A stretch of 64,000 nucleotides of DNA from Phyto melanocephala. Lineage: Eukaryota > Arthropoda > Insecta > Diptera > Rhinophoridae. The notes beneath the pieces were generated by a model, which did not search any database, had not been told where the DNA came from, and was given only the letters and a program-made list of their open reading frames with translations. Made by a program: the position numbers and the translations under genes. Position 1 is the first letter of the stretch. Every line of letters starts with the position of its first letter. Positions 53,544 through 64,000 of the stretch are shown piece after piece. The DNA lies in the NCBI GenBank assembly GCA_941918925.1, contig OW799237.1, positions 71,417,626 to 71,481,625 of the forward strand, given 5' to 3'.

Positions 53544-54308
53544 CCAAAGTTTCGTGCTACTTTGAAAGGATTGTCGCTGCGTTTGTCAATACTATTTTTT
53601 TAACAAATAATTATTAAGTTTTGTTAAAATATACAGTTTATTAGCTCGTGTATAAAACAATTGTTTTTTTTATTGAAGTCTTAGAGAAATTTGCATTGAA
53701 AAAAAAAAACTAAAATAATTGATTCTATATTTTTGAAAGAGAAACCTTGTAGATCTTATAATGTTTTGTCATCTACTTAGTTATTGTTTTAGTTAGAATT
53801 ATTTTTGTTTGTTTTTGCTTTGAAATATCTATTAATTAAAAGTAGTGTACAGTAAATATCATTTATATACATATGCATGTATATTTAAATTTTTTCACTT
53901 ATTTCCCGATTACAATTTTAGCATGATAACATACGAACGAAAAACGATGTGTACCGTTTCATATACTAAAAAACTATTGCCTTTTAGTGAATCAGAATGT
54001 GTAATTTATGGTGTGTTCTTTTCTGACGTTAATGTTGCATTCTGCCTTATTCCTTTCTTTGTGTTCTTTTCTTAAAAATATTTAACATGATAAACGGGTA
54101 ACAAGTTCTTTTGTAATAATGTTGCCATAAAAATTAGAAAAAATATTGCATGTCGTACCCTGAAATAAATCAAAGGGTATTTATGTTAAAAAAAAATATA
54201 AAAATAAATTTAAATAAACAATAAAATATATAAAAAAAATTTAAAAAAAATTAAAAAAAAAATTTAAGAAAATAATAATAATATAAATAATATATAAAAT
54301 AAAAAAAT
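53544..54308. other. upstream region of the defensin gene, no further gene seen
   Basis: AT-rich sequence. The small open frames here lack any recognisable motif. Confidence 0.4.
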
Positions 54309-54546
54309 AACAAGTAATAGTGCTATATTCGGCATTGCTAAATCTCATATACCCTTCACAACGTGTAGTCATGCAATAACAATAGTTTGTTTCACCACTC
54401 ATCTTATATGAAATACATACATACATATAAAAAACATACATATATTAAAACATCTCATTGTAAATTTATAAATTGAGTTTACGTATGTTTCAACAAAAAT
54501 AAAAATAAAAAAAAAAAATAATACAAATATAAACAATAGAAAATAA
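54309..54546 (+). mobile_element. family B element, 5' part
   Basis: It starts AACAAGTAATAGTGCTATAT and runs through 'acccttcacaacgtgtagtc' and the A/T-rich core. At 54547 it is cut off by a family A element in inverse orientation. Confidence 0.7.
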
Positions 54547-56080
54547 ACAAGTAAGAGCACTATATTCGGCTGTGACGAATCTTTTATACCCACCACCAAT
54601 TTTGTGTACATTTAAAGCACAATATTTATTATGTTAATCGCTTGGAATAATCTCTTTATAATAAAATATACATCACTTTCTTTGTAGAGGGTGGTTAAAT
54701 TTTAAATTTAAAACAGATCTGTATAAAATGTTAGAACATCTATGAATGCCTTCATAATTCGTTAAATGCGAAGCATTGCTGTTTTTCACGATAGTGTGCA
54801 AAAAAACAGTCAACCTCGACTCATCATCGTGCCCAACAATTGAGCATCAACAGTGTTATTAAAAATTTGGACTATCGGATCGAGTATTGCCGTTGAGGTC
54901 GCGGGGGACATTTGGACGATATTTTGTTCCATACATAGTTGAACCATACAAATATTATCATTACAAAAAGCAATGATAATAATTTCCTAAATAATTTGTG
55001 TTATATTCAAAATCAACATCGGCCCTTAAAATTTAACTACCCTAAATTTAACTACTAAATTTAACTTCAATATGCTGCTAAAATGTTTTCGTAAATTTAG
55101 TGTTTCAGTGAAAGTGGGCGTTAAAGTAGGCATGTCAATAAAGTTTCTGCTAATAAATATAACTTAGATATTTCGATATAGTCCTTTATTATTCCAAAAT
55201 CTCTATTCATTGAGAAATTATCTGAATTTGAGATAAAGCATTATATAGGATGTGGGCGTAACAGTGGGCGTGTCACCTAAATTTTCTGGCATAGCAATAA
55301 CATTGACTAGAAGGATTTTCGTAGCAAATTTTATCATAATACCTCTAATTTTGTCGGTTTTATAAATTTTAATTTCATTAACAGTAGATAACGTGAAAAG
55401 TGGGCGTTATAGTAGGTGTGTCGAAGTTATTTATGCTAGTAAATACAACTTAGATATTTCAATATAGTCCTTTATTATTCCAAAATCTCGATTTATAGGG
55501 AAATTATAAGAATTTGAGAGAAAACGTTGTATGGGAGGTGGGCGTAAAAGTGGACGTGTCACATTTATTTTCCGTCAGAACAAAGCCTTTGACCAAAAAG
55601 CAATTCCTGCAAAACTTCAGAATCGTAGATCAAATTTTGTCACTCTTATTAGGTTTAAAATTTTGAACAAACTGAAAAATACACTGCGCGGTATAAATTT
55701 TCGTACATTTTGATCTCTAACTCCCTTCCTAACGCATGCATTTAAACAATTTTTGGGTAGAAATATTGTTTTTGCTCAGGTAGTTTATATCTGTAGTTTC
55801 ATGTGTCTACGTTGATGCTGGTGGACACAACTCCATTTTATTCGGTGTTGGAAGGACACGGTTCTTTCGACTTAATCTTGCATTACGAGCTATAACTTTC
55901 TTCATTATACACAAACCTTGTATATAAGACATATTCTGGCAAAATTTGAGCCCACTAGCTTTTTCGATGGGGTCTCTATCGTGCTTTTAACAGACGGACG
56001 GACATAGCTAGATTGTCATCAAATAAAACCCCGATTAAGAATATATATATATATACCATTTTTTTGGTTGCGGGTATAAA
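54547..56080 (-). mobile_element. family A copy, inverted
   Basis: It begins AACAAGTAAGAGCACTATAT with the hairpin ATTCGGCTGTGACGAAT, contains a shortened mariner remnant (54687-55042), two sub-repeats and the 'gacggacggacatagctaga' block, and ends near 'ggttgcgggtataaa'. Confidence 0.75.
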
Positions 56081-57004
56081 AACTAAAATACTAAAAAGAA
56101 GCACATTACAAAAAAATGTGTTTAGCTCTTTTACTTAAACTTTGCAAAAAATATTTAACCTTGTGTCACAAAAATTGGTCTGGTGATCACTATCGGATCG
56201 TCCCGGGTATACAGTGGGGTATAGAGGTATAGAGGAGAGTTTTATCTACCAAATGGTGCTAATTTCTTTTTGTTATCTTATGTTCTCTAGAAGTTATGGT
56301 GTTTTAAAAATGGGAATTTAGGAAAATTTTAACCTAAAAATAAAAAAAAGTTATTTCTAAACATTATAAACAATTTATTTTTATGTACTAATGGTTAACA
56401 AATTTTAAAATTATACAAAACTAGAAGTTTAAAAATCAAAATCTTATCTTACTAATAAATTTCCCGTTTTAGCAAAATACTTAAAATGTTTATTTTGAAT
56501 CACTCTGCTCTCGGTAATATATGTATGTGAAATAAAGTTTCAATTTTTTGGCTCACGAGGTACGAGTTTTGGCCGCCTTCTCGTAGAATGGTCCACTGTG
56601 CGGCGGCCATTTCGCCGATATTTTATTTCATACATAATTAAACCATACAAATATTATCATTATAAAAAGATATGATAATAATTTCCTAAATAATTTGTGT
56701 TTTATTCAAAATCACCAAAATCGCCCTTAAAATTTAAACACCCCTAACAAAAGAATAGATAGATAAAAAAAATAATTTATATAAAAAATGTATTTTAAAT
56801 ATTCAAATACATATTTTAAATCTACTGATGCACATTTTTAGGATGTTATCAAAAATGTTACTAGAGTCATCTAGTGTTCTACGTGATATTTAGCAAAGAC
56901 ATCATCCTCACTGTTTGAAAAATGTAGTGGCGCCTTCAACAGATGTTGCCGTCTGCAATGAATAAATGCTAATGAATATGACTAATATATTTTTATAAAA
57001 ATTT
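56081..57004. other. mostly unrecognised, with a small family A piece
   Basis: Positions 56586-56750 match the mariner-remnant flank of family A ('tacaaatattatcattataa' to 'gcccttaaaatttaaacacc'). The rest, including the 56170-56580 stretch, was not recognised and has no convincing frame. Confidence 0.5.
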
Positions 57005-57632
57005 AAAGAAAAAAGTGGGCGTGGCACATTTATTTTCCGTTATAACGAAGACTTTGACTAAAAAGCCATGTTTGCAAAATTTCAGAATCGTACATATAGT
57101 TTTGTCAGTTTTATTACGTTTTCAATTTCAAATATACACTGAGCGGTATAAATTTTCGTACATTTTTATCTATAACTCCTTTTCTAATGCATAGATGTAA
57201 GCAATTTTTGGGGAGAGATATTCTTTTGACTCGAGAAATATATATTCGAAGTTTTATGACTCTACGTTTATGCGTTTGGACACAATTCCATTTTATACGA
57301 TGTTAGAAGGACACGGTTTTTTCGACCTATTATTGCTTTACGAGCTATAACTCTCTTCCTAATATTCCGATTTAGCCCATTTTCAATACCAAACAAACCT
57401 TGTCTATAAAAAAGATTCTGGCAAAATTTGAGCCCTATAGCTTTTTCGGTGCGACCTCTATAGTGCTTTGAACAGACGGACAGACGAACGGACATAGCTA
57501 GATCGTCATAAAATCAAACCCCGATTCAGAATATATATACTTTATGGGGTCTAAAATGGATATTTCGATGTGTTACAAACGGAATGACAAAATGAATATA
57601 CCCCCACCATTTTTTTGGTGGCGGGTATAAAA
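57005..57632 (-). mobile_element. family A, 5' quarter, inverted
   Basis: It covers one sub-repeat and the 5' block with 'gacggacagacgaacggaca', ending in the 5' hairpin ATACCCCCACCATTTTTTTGG...GGCGGGTAT. Confidence 0.75.
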
Positions 57633-57968
57633 ACATATAAAAAAAATTAAAAAAAAGTTAAAAAACAATATAAAACAAATTAAAAAATAAATAAAAAAAT
57701 ATATATAAAAAAATTAATATATATATATAGGTATAAACAAATTAAAAAAATAAAAAAATTTATATAAAAAAAAAAAAACATAAAAACTTTTTTTTTGCTC
57801 TGCCTAGATTTGATGCCATGTTTACTCTAACCAGTATACCACGTTTGTATGTATGTATGTATGTTGTTGTTGTTAAAAAAACTAAGTGGTCTTGTTTTTT
57901 TTTATCATATCTTAGTTGTTTATGTACCGATGATTCTGATTATCAACACCGATGCAGTTAAAGTTATC
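57633..57968 (+). mobile_element. family B, middle part
   Basis: An A/T-rich core is followed by 'gcctagatttgatgccatg', 'aaccagtataccacgtttgt', (TATG)n and (GTT)n. It is interrupted by the Helitron-like copy at 57969. Confidence 0.6.
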
Positions 57969-58711
57969 TATATATATAAAAGTGAAACTCTGTGTGTGTG
58001 TGTGTGTTAGCTATAGACTCCGAAACTGTAAAACCGATCGGACTTAAACCTTGGCAAGTTGTTGTACACATACCAGGGAGTGTTTATGGGCGGAAAAAAG
58101 TGGGCGGGTCCACGCCCATAAAAATTAGTTATCAGTTTTAGCTACTTGCTCTTGACAGATTTTTCTGAAACTTTGCACACATATCGAGCTGTCATGACTA
58201 AATAATTTCGTGATAAGAAAAGTGGGCGGGGCCACGCCCCTAAAAAAGTTTTAATTTTGAGGTACTTGCACTAAACCGATTTTTCTGAAACTTTGCACAC
58301 ATACTAAGCTGTCATAACCATATGTTTTCGTGATTAGAAAAGTGGGCAGGGCCACGCCCATAAAAAAAAGTTATAATTTTGAGGTACTTGCACTGGACCG
58401 ATTTTTCTGAAACTTTGCACACGTATCGAGCTATCATGACTAAAAAATTTCCTGATTAGAAAAGTGGGCAGTGTCACGCCCATAAAAAAAAGGTATCATT
58501 TTGAGGTACTTGCGCTGGTCCGATTTTCCTGAAACTTTGCACACATGTTGAGCTGTTATGACTTTACAATTTCGTGATTAGAAAAGTGGGCAATGCCACG
58601 CCCATAAAAAAAAATTATAATTTTTAGGTTTTTGCACTTAATATTCAATTAAAATTCAGAATGCATTTCGATTCATTAAGCGGCATAGCAACGCGCGCCG
58701 GGTTTGGCTAG
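57969..58711 (+). mobile_element. Helitron-like family C, most complete copy
   Basis: It starts TCTATATATATAAAAGTGAA followed by a (TG)n tract and 'gtaaaaccgatcggact'. Five to six units of about 118 bases ('gtgggcggggccacgccc', 'tttctgaaactttgcacaca', 'gagctgtcatgacta') follow, and it ends 'gcaacgcgcgccgggtttgg' CTAG. The TC start and CTAG end fit the Helitron rule. No Rep/helicase is present. Confidence 0.7.
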
Positions 58712-58787
58712 TATAAAATAATTTGGAAGATAATGCAATAATTCTCTCATTAAAATTTATCTTGATTTAATAACACTATGCTAGTTA

Positions 58788-60957
58788 AAACAAGTAAGAG
58801 CACTATATTCGGCTATGCCGAATCTTTTATACCCACCACCAATTTTGTGTACATTTAAAGCACAATATTTATTATTTTGTTAATCATTATGGAATAATCT
58901 CTTTATAATAAAATATGTATCACTTCTTTGTAGACGGTGATTAAATTTTAAGGGCCCATGCTGTAGGTGAACTACACCTAGTCTTTAAATTTGTTTTCTG
59001 CATTTCATTTGACATTTCTCAATCTCAAACTTACTCAATTTGATCCGTGGAAAGATATGCAATTGAGCAACGCTTTAAAGTTATTCAGGTTTTTTATAAA
59101 AATGGGCGTTCAAATCAAAATGCATTTTGGGCACTTCGTGATTCTTTTGGTCAACATCATCGTTCGAATACGTCCACAATCGGGAGAATTGTAAAAAATA
59201 TTAAAATTTCAGCAAAACAGGTCTGTACAAAATGTGAGAACATCTGTAAATGCCTTCTTAGTTCGCTGAATGTGAACCATTGGTGTTTTTCGCGATAGTC
59301 TGGCAAAAGAGCAGTCAACCTCGACTCATCATCGTGCCCAACAATTAAGCATCAACATTGTCATTGAAAATTTGGATCATCAGATAGAGGAATGGCGCCA
59401 AGGATGGGGGGGGGGTCATTTGGCAGATATTTTGTTAAATAGATAATTGAACCGTACAAATATTATCATTATAAAAAGAAATGGTAATAATTTCTTAAAT
59501 AATTTGTGTTTTATTTAAAATCAACATCGGCCCTTAAAATTTATCAACCCATAATAACTTCGATATGCTACTAAAATGCTTTTGTAAATGTAGTCTTTCA
59601 ATGAAAGTGGGCGTTAAAGTAGGCGTGTCAATAAAATTTCTGGTAATAAATACAACTTAGATATTTTAATATAGTCCTTTATATTCCCAAGAACTTTGTC
59701 AACAGAGAAATTACATGAATTTAAGATAAACCGTTATATGGGAGGTAGGCGTTAAAGTGGGCGTGTCACCTAAACTTTTTGGCACAACAATAACATTGAT
59801 TAGAAAGATATACGTAGCAAATTTGATCATCATATCTTTAATTTTGTCGGTTTTATGAGCTTTTAAATTTCATTAACGGTAGATAACGTGAAAAGTGGGC
59901 GTTATAGTAGGCGTGTCAAAGTTGTTTTCACTAATGAATACACTTAGATGTTTCAATATAGTTCTTTATTATTCCAAAATCTTCATTAATAGAGACATTA
60001 TATGAATTTTAAGTAAAACGTTATATGGGAGGTGGGCGTAAAAGTAGGCGTGGTACCTTAATTTCCTGGCACAGTAATAACATTGATTGGCAGGGTATAC
60101 GTAGCCAATTTCATTATCATGCCTCTAATGTTGGCGGTTTTATGAGCTTTTAAATTTCATTAACGGCAGATAACGTGAAAAGTGGGCGTTATAGTAGGCG
60201 TGTCAAAGTTATTTTTGCGAATGAGTACGATTTAGGTGTTTCAATATAGCCCTTTATTATTCCAAAATCTTTATTATTAGAGAATGTATATGAATTTTAG
60301 TTAAAACGTTATATGGGAGGTGGGCGTAAAAGTAGGCGTGGCACATTGATTTTCCGTAACAAAAAAGCGTCTGACCAAAAAGCAAAGTGTGCAAAATTTC
60401 AGAGTCGTACATCCAATTTTTTTGCTTTTATGTAGATTTAGTTTTTAAATATACCGAAAAATACACTGTGCGGTATAAATTTTCGTACATTTTGATCGAT
60501 AACTCCTCTCCTAATGCAAAGATTTTGACAATTTTCGGGGAAAAATATTGTCTTTGCTCAGGAAATATATATTCGAAGTTTCATGAGTCTACTTAATGCG
60601 TTTGGACACAATTCTATTTTATTCGATGTTCGAAGGACACGGTTTTTTCGACCTACTCTTGCCTTTCGAGCTATAACTCTCTTTCTAGTATTCCGATTTA
60701 GCCCATTTTCAATACCAAACAAACCTTGTCTATAGGAAAGATTCTGGCAAAATTTGAGTCCCCTAGCTTTTTCAGTGCGACCTCTATCGTGCTTTCAACA
60801 GACGGACAGACGGACGGACATAGCTAGATCGTCATCAAATCAAACCCTGATTCAGAATATATATACTTTATGGGGTCTAAAGTGGATATTTCGATTTGTT
60901 ACAAACGGAATGACAAAATGAATATACCCCCACCATTTTTTGGTGGCGGGTATAAAA
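58788..60957 (-). mobile_element. family A, full-length inverted copy
   Basis: Both terminal hairpins are present: ATTCGGCTATGCCGAAT after AACAAGTAAGAGCACTATAT at the left, and ACCCCCACCATTTTTTGGTGG...GGGTAT at the right. Four sub-repeats and the mariner remnant (58933-59550) lie between. This is the second-best copy after 10403-12800. The element at 60961 begins three bases after its end. Confidence 0.75.
58933..59550 (+). repeat. mariner-derived remnant with readable HTH segment
   Basis: On the plus strand 59047-59200 reads ERYAIEQRFKVIQVFYKNGR and NAFWALRDSFGQHHRSNTST, the helix-turn-helix start of a mariner-like transposase. STSTHHRAQQL and a C-terminal EEWRQGWGG piece follow in another frame. 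The catalytic core is deleted. The inverted ends match the other remnants. Confidence 0.6.
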
Positions 60958-60960
60958 ACA

Positions 60961-63690
60961 GACAAGCCGGGCACCTGGCGTTTTAACATAATTCGGGTAC
61001 GCTGAATTCAGTGGTGCCCGCGGTTTTTTAAGATTGGCTCTGGTTTTTGAGATATACCGTTATTTCGAAAATGGATGAGGTTGCACAACATATGATCGCG
61101 TAACTCAAAAACGCTTTAGCTTATTGAAAAAACTTAAAAAACCGAAATTCCACAATAAAATTTCATTTAAGAAAAGTAAAACTTCTTTTTAATATCCGCA
61201 GTCGTTTTAGAAACATAAGTTTTTTTTGAAAAAAAACTTAATTTTTTTTATCAAAATTTCGAAATTTTTGTTTTTTTAAAAATTCATAAAAAATCAAAAA
61301 ATGCATCTAGGCTTTTAATTTTTTGCAGACATATAAAAAACGAAGCTGATAACAAAACAAGCCACAAATCTTTAAAATCTGTTAGCGACTTTCGATTCTA
61401 TTCACAAAAGTCGACAAATTTTAGTTGATTTAAGAATTTCATAAAACGAAACCCCCTAAGGGATGGTGATAAAGGGAAAGTATAATTTGAGAAAATGTTA
61501 AGAACAAAAAACATTGGAGGTCGGTCATACATTTTATCCCCCTAGGAGTGAATCCTAGGCCTTAGAAACAAATGATGGGAATGAAAAATAAAGTTGCGTT
61601 GGCCCGTCTAGGGGTATCTCAGGCGCCGCAGGTGAAAAATTTAAGGCTACGCGTATTAAAAGCAAATTTCCAAACAAAATAAGCTATTAGTGATTAAAAT
61701 CTGTCTACAACTTTTAATTTTTTTCAGAAAAGATGTAATTTTTTATAATAACCAAACTAAAAAATTTTTGTTGTTAAGTAGCTAAAGTTAAAGTTTTTAT
61801 TTAGAAATTTATTCTTCTTCCTCCTGCAGATTACAACAAATATCCCCTAAAAGCGAATCAAGTTGTTTGCCGCTATACCAGTGTTCGAGCCTGGCTGTTA
61901 GTTGGTGAAATCTCTCGCCATGTTAATCAGACTCGGCTGGTGATTGTTCATTAAATTTTTCGGCATGGTAATGCAAAAAATGTATTTTCAATGGCATTCT
62001 AACGTTTAAGTTTTTAAATGCGGTTAGCATATTTTTGATTAAAATTCGCCAGTTGTCAGACCGATGATTTCCTAATACATTTTCTATTACTGATTTCACA
62101 CAATTCCAGGCCCATAGCTCGATATCATTCAATGCAACCTCAAATTCATGGTCCTTCATAAGACGACGAATGTCCGGTTCATTAAGAGTTCCTATAAAAT
62201 AAAAACATTATGATATGAAATATAAATCTAATTTAATAAAGTAGTTATAGTTCATAACTTCTTTTACTTTCATCCCGCTTAATCGTGGAAAAATTTGGTG
62301 CAATTCGGTAAAAGCAACACCAGCTGAGCTCAATGCTTTTATAAAATTTTTTACAATACCAGTTTGATGTGGAGTGGAGGAAGCAAAATCTTTTCCATCG
62401 GCACAAGTGGTAATTCAATAACATTGTTTCTATGCAATCTGCTTTCCTCACGTAAAGCCCAATCCCGTATATTGTACTGGTCGCCATCGAAACGCGTATT
62501 CAATAAGCACATGAAGCATATAGTATAGCCCAATTACATGCCTTTTAAAAGAGCTACCACTTTTAAATCTGCGCATATTTTTCACTTGTGGTCTTTATAT
62601 TTAATTAACTGCATTATTTTTTTCATTGATGCGTATGTCTCTTTAATATTTGTGCTTAGTGATATCGGAATAGGATTTTTTAAATTAGTGACATGTAGCA
62701 AAACTGCTTTTAAGCTACTTTTGGAAGAATCAATGAATAAGCGCCAATCTCCAGGATTATATTCATTTTGCATTGTTAAAACCAAGCCGCGGATGTCAGT
62801 ATAAATTTATTCTTAATAGATTTAAAAAAGTCGTAAATCGTCTATGGCGATTGATAGCCCCGTATATTTGTACACCTGCTGCTAAAATATTAGCTCGTTT
62901 TAACTCTTTTGTCAAGAGAATGCTCTGAATTTGAGATAATTTTAGACGCCGTACCATTATATCCAAACGATCTTGCGTGATTTCATTGTGACTGCATGCA
63001 ACCGTGATACATGACGGTTGATACATTGAAATAGCTGGTCCACCCGCTTTAACAGAATTAATTATTGAGGGAATATGTTCTGTTGGTATATGGCTATCCG
63101 GAACAGGAATTTCATCAGAATGTGGCAGCGGAAATCGAGCATATGCTGTTGTATAATATATATAAGTCATTTTTCTTCTGTTCATACATGCTGTATTATT
63201 TATGCACACATAACACTCATCTTCAACATGAACTAATCATTGGAACACCAAATGGCATGGCGTCTTCATTTTTTTCCCTACTTATTTAAATGGTAAATGC
63301 AGTGTGTACACACTATTGATGGTGTCCAACTCTTATCACTTAAAGAAAAATGTGATTCATACAAGGTACTTGTTTCACGGCGATGTTTGTTTTACGGCGA
63401 CTTTGCATATTTTTATATTTTCCACATACATAACTAAAGTAATTAAACTTTTTACACGCCTCCATCTTAGATATTTCAATATAACTGATTAGATACAAGA
63501 CTGTCAAAAGCTTTAAACTTCACTGATCACTTTCGCAAGCACTTTCCATATGACAGTGAAGGGGTTGAGGAACTCTTATTTATAATGTAATTGTTTTAAT
63601 CAAAGTACCTGTCGAGACCTTCATGACCATGTTTTGTAAAAAAAAAACCCAGGACGAATAATATTTCTACCTGTTCCAGGTATAACAATA
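60961..63690 (-). mobile_element. second copy of the GACAAGC-type TIR element, gene order largely kept
   Basis: It starts GACAAGCCGGGCACCTGGCG, shares its first 700 bases with the arms of the foldback at 3576-6231, and carries the remnant gene 61809-63465 reading away from the right side. The sequence 63480-63690 matches 4501-4690 inverted, i.e. the 5' flank of the gene. The right-hand TIR is missing; a MITE fragment follows at 63694. It shows that the arm sequence is normally the 3' end of the element. Confidence 0.7.
61809..63465 (-). pseudogene. element-borne protein of an uncharacterised arthropod family, most of its length
   Basis: From the ATG near 63465 the minus strand gives, in several frames, EACKKFNYFSYVCGKYKN, FPLPHSDEIPVPDSHIPTEH, RLKLSQIQSILLTKELKRAN, DWRLFIDSSKSSLKAVLLH, PISLSTNIKETYASMKKI, NTRFDGDQYNIRDWALREES, LPPLHIKLVL and KALSSAGVAFTELHQIFP. 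The last part is VRMPLKIHFLHYHAEKF and HGERFHQLTARLEHWY, to a stop at 61809-61811. This order is that of a widespread uncharacterised arthropod protein that I recognise but whose function is not known. Internal stops and frame changes show it is dead here. A roughly 65-base intron may lie near 62190-62255. The N-terminal CxxC pairs, also seen at 4707-4870, suggest zinc binding. Confidence 0.65.
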
Positions 63691-63693
63691 GAA

Positions 63694-63860
63694 TATCGAT
63701 GCCTAAATTCCTCAACCTCGTATCTTAAAAAATAAAATTTTTTAGGAGAGAAAAAAAAAACGGTTCATATTTTTATTCTTCGGTGTTTGGTTTAAAGTTT
63801 AAATGCAATTATTAAGGAATTGATTGTATTTATGTATATTAGTAGTAATAAGTAAGTTTT
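63694..63860. repeat. partial MITE, same family as 18152-18400
   Basis: TATCGATGCCTAAATTCCTC followed by AACCTCGTATCTTAAAAAAT and the AT-rich core matches the inverse of 18400-18235. The other end is missing. Confidence 0.65.
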
Positions 63861-64000
63861 TTACAAGTCCGATTTGTGCGGTTTTGACTGCACAATAAAA
63901 GACCGATTTGTTTGCTTTTGTAAGCACAATAAAATACAAACATGTAAGCATTTATGACTTTATTTCTTAATTCTAAGAATTTTTTAATCGGTAACTTCAC
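63861..64000. other. no recognisable feature
   Basis: The last 140 bases contain a short internal near-repeat (gaccgatttgt/gtccgatttgt with 'acaataaaa') but no gene. Confidence 0.35.

Noticed and set aside
57268..57495. 75-codon minus-strand frame in a family A copy
   Set aside because: It reads through the GACGGACAGACGG block, and other copies of the family lack it.

Overview
The window looks like a transposon-rich, AT-rich region of an insect nuclear genome. Dipteran introns of about 60 bp, a P-element transposase gene with a THAP domain, PIF/Harbinger elements, Ty3/gypsy elements and a fly-type defensin precursor together suggest a brachyceran fly, probably a calyptrate (house fly or blowfly type). 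The species assignment is inference. No ordinary multi-exon housekeeping gene is visible. The only likely host genes are two minus-strand cysteine-stabilised alpha-beta (CS-alpha-beta, defensin-like) peptide genes near the two ends (about 843-1199 and 52625-53434), each with a TATA box. They are separated by about 51 kb of almost continuous mobile DNA.

Layout. 1-1.3 kb: a decayed LINE fragment and the degenerate defensin-like gene. 1.4-6.2 kb: a copy of repeat family A (with a mariner remnant inside), an inverted family A piece with a perfect palindrome, and a foldback element with 830-base arms. 6.8-10.0 kb: a composite of two PIF/Harbinger lineages. 10.4-12.8 kb: the best full-length family A copy. 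12.95-16.0 kb: a Helitron-like element followed by a 118-base minisatellite with a 470-base higher-order period. 16.5-24.2 kb: broken HARBI-like fragments around a P element with an eight-exon transposase gene, 8-base target duplications and inverted ends. 24.5-44.7 kb: one family B copy split first by a non-coding LTR element (24597-31173, LTRs 2.09 kb) and again by a 12.9-kb gypsy element on the minus strand (31771-44673, LTRs 2.93 kb, gag and pol joined by a canonical -1 slippery site). The gypsy 3' LTR carries a further family B insertion. 44.9-51 kb and 54.3-61 kb: more family A, B and Helitron-like copies. 61-63.7 kb: a second, less rearranged copy of the element whose rearranged relative forms the foldback at 3.6-6.2 kb.

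How the parts relate. The defensin-like genes are probably remnants of a local immune-peptide cluster stretched by insertions. The two LTR elements are young: their paired LTRs differ at only a handful of positions in more than 2 kb. Most other elements are broken by frameshifts, stops or deletions. Open reading frames in the LTRs, minisatellite and low-complexity tracts were mostly judged incidental. The points most worth checking are the three-domain defensin precursor, the RING-like N-terminus of the gypsy Gag, the coding-like and intron-like segments in its 2.9-kb LTR, a tRNA-Lys-like sequence beside the 3' LTR of the non-coding LTR element, and evidence that an uncharacterised arthropod protein family is carried by a mobile element with defined ends.
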